From Verrucomicrobiota bacterium (GTDB lineage Bacteria; Verrucomicrobiota; Verrucomicrobiia; Verrucomicrobiales; Akkermansiaceae), in NCBI GenBank assembly GCA_017301995.1, contig JAFLEH010000034.1:1-64000 (forward strand): a stretch of DNA of 64,000 nucleotides, written 5' to 3'. The notes beneath the pieces are model-generated. The model did not search any database and was not told the DNA's origin. It saw only the letters and a program-made list of their open reading frames with translations. Both the position numbers and the translations under genes were made by a program. Each line of letters starts with the position of its first letter. Position 1 is the stretch's first letter. Of the stretch, positions 63,485 through 64,000 are shown in pieces.

Positions 63485-64000
63485 CTAGGGTGAAACCCAC
63501 TCGTTGTGAAGCATCTCGGTGATCAACCACTGGTTTTTCTGCGTTCCGCTTTGATCGGGCGGGGACAGCGTGACGGTCATGGGAAGCTCTCCATGCTCGC
63601 TTTCGAGGAGGATTCCGGAGGGAAAGTACGCCATGATGGCATTGTCCGCCGGGCTGCCGATCTTGGCGTAGGCCCACACCACCGCGGTCTGATCGGGCGA
63701 AAGCAGCTTGAAGGATCGATAGAGCGCCTCGGGAAATGCCTGGGTGAAAAACGTGTCGGGTTTGACGAACGCGCGGGTTTTTCCGCCGGTGCCCTTGCCT
63801 TGTACGAGCATTTCGAAGGGAGTGGAGCAGTATCCGGTGGTCGCCTCCCAGTCCAGCTTGAGCACTTCGTTCTCCCGGACGAAATAGGCGCGGAAGCGGG
63901 ACAAATCCGGCAGAGCCCCGCAAAGCAGGCCGAATCCCCGGCCGGATTCGTTCCCGGTTTCCCACGGGCAGACTTCAGGCTCGCTCCAGTTCGCGGGCAC
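63485..64000 (-). CDS. Hypothetical protein related to its neighbour, cut by the window edge
   Basis: Partial: 171 codons visible, reaching the right edge, so the true start lies outside (a GTG occurs at the very edge but is unlikely to be real). Segments such as RAYFVRENEVLKLDWEATTG and VTLSPPDQSGTQKNQWLITE, ending MLHNEWVSP, parallel the C-terminal domain of the downstream gene. This suggests tandem paralogues. The visible part has no membrane helix. Function unknown. Confidence 0.7.
   Translation of the reverse strand: MPANWSEPEVCPWETGNESGRGFGLLCGALPDLSRFRAYFVRENEVLKLDWEATTGYCSTPFEMLVQGKGTGGKTRAFVKPDTFFTQAFPEALYRSFKLLSPDQTAVVWAYAKIGSPADNAIMAYFPSGILLESEHGELPMTVTLSPPDQSGTQKNQWLITEMLHNEWVSP

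Noticed and set aside
1..64000. tRNA or rRNA genes
   Set aside because: No cloverleaf with a TTCGAATC-type T arm and no rRNA core sequence was recognised on either strand; a covariance-model scan would be decisive.

Overview
This is a 64 kb chromosomal window from a high-GC bacterium that looks like a member of the Verrucomicrobiota (Verrucomicrobiae, in the Akkermansia / Luteolibacter direction). The pointers are a type IV pilus gene order resembling the Akkermansia Amuc_1098-1102 cluster, a PEP-CTERM surface protein, a giant GspK / Verru_Chthon-like pseudopilin, large secreted glycosidases and a subtilase with a Ca-binding C-terminal motif. No rRNA, tRNA, CRISPR array, integrase or intact insertion sequence was recognised.

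Layout. 0-0.5 kb: an orphan 58-residue N-terminal piece of a type I restriction methyltransferase (HsdM). 0.56-10.5 kb (minus strand): a complete propionate / methylmalonyl-CoA operon (mce, mmdA, mmdD, mmdC, mmdB, CoA-transferase, mutA, mutB). It would interconvert succinyl-CoA and propionyl-CoA, pump Na+ with a biotin decarboxylase and recycle CoA. 10.7-18 kb (plus): mfd, a SurA-type isomerase, and ligA with about 230 foreign residues inserted in frame. 18-24.9 kb: a secreted subtilase with three near-identical 72-residue repeats, then a GH127 arabinofuranosidase. 24.9-41.5 kb (minus): a tightly packed 18-gene type IV pilus / type II secretion-like operon. It has a PilT-like ATPase, two paralogous pilins, a PilM-PilN fusion, PilO- and PilP-like proteins, a secretin, a GspE/PilB ATPase, a GspF/PilC platform and a third prepilin. 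It also has several unrecognised anchored or secreted proteins and an ABC transporter at its head. 41.7-44.7 kb: purM and a long purF, followed by a frameshifted zinc-ribbon gene. 45-52.3 kb: a PEP-CTERM protein with a possible internal thioester, a GH51 arabinofuranosidase and the giant GspK-like pseudopilin. 52.4-62.3 kb (plus): hisG, a 34-residue bS22/COX24-type ribosomal protein, argD, argF, an unrecognised possibly kinase-like gene, polA, gltX and aroE. 62.3-64 kb (minus): two related membrane/zinc-ribbon hypothetical genes, the second cut by the window edge.

The most unusual observations are: (1) the in-frame insertion of a mobile-element-type kinase-like domain in the adenylation domain of LigA; (2) the enlarged pilus operon with its unexplained accessory genes and RNA structures around the pilin genes; (3) a strongly strand-biased hexamer, GTTAGG, found about 43 times on the given strand against about 6 on the other regardless of gene direction, which looks like a replichore-polarity or recombination signal. 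All counts and alignments were made by eye.
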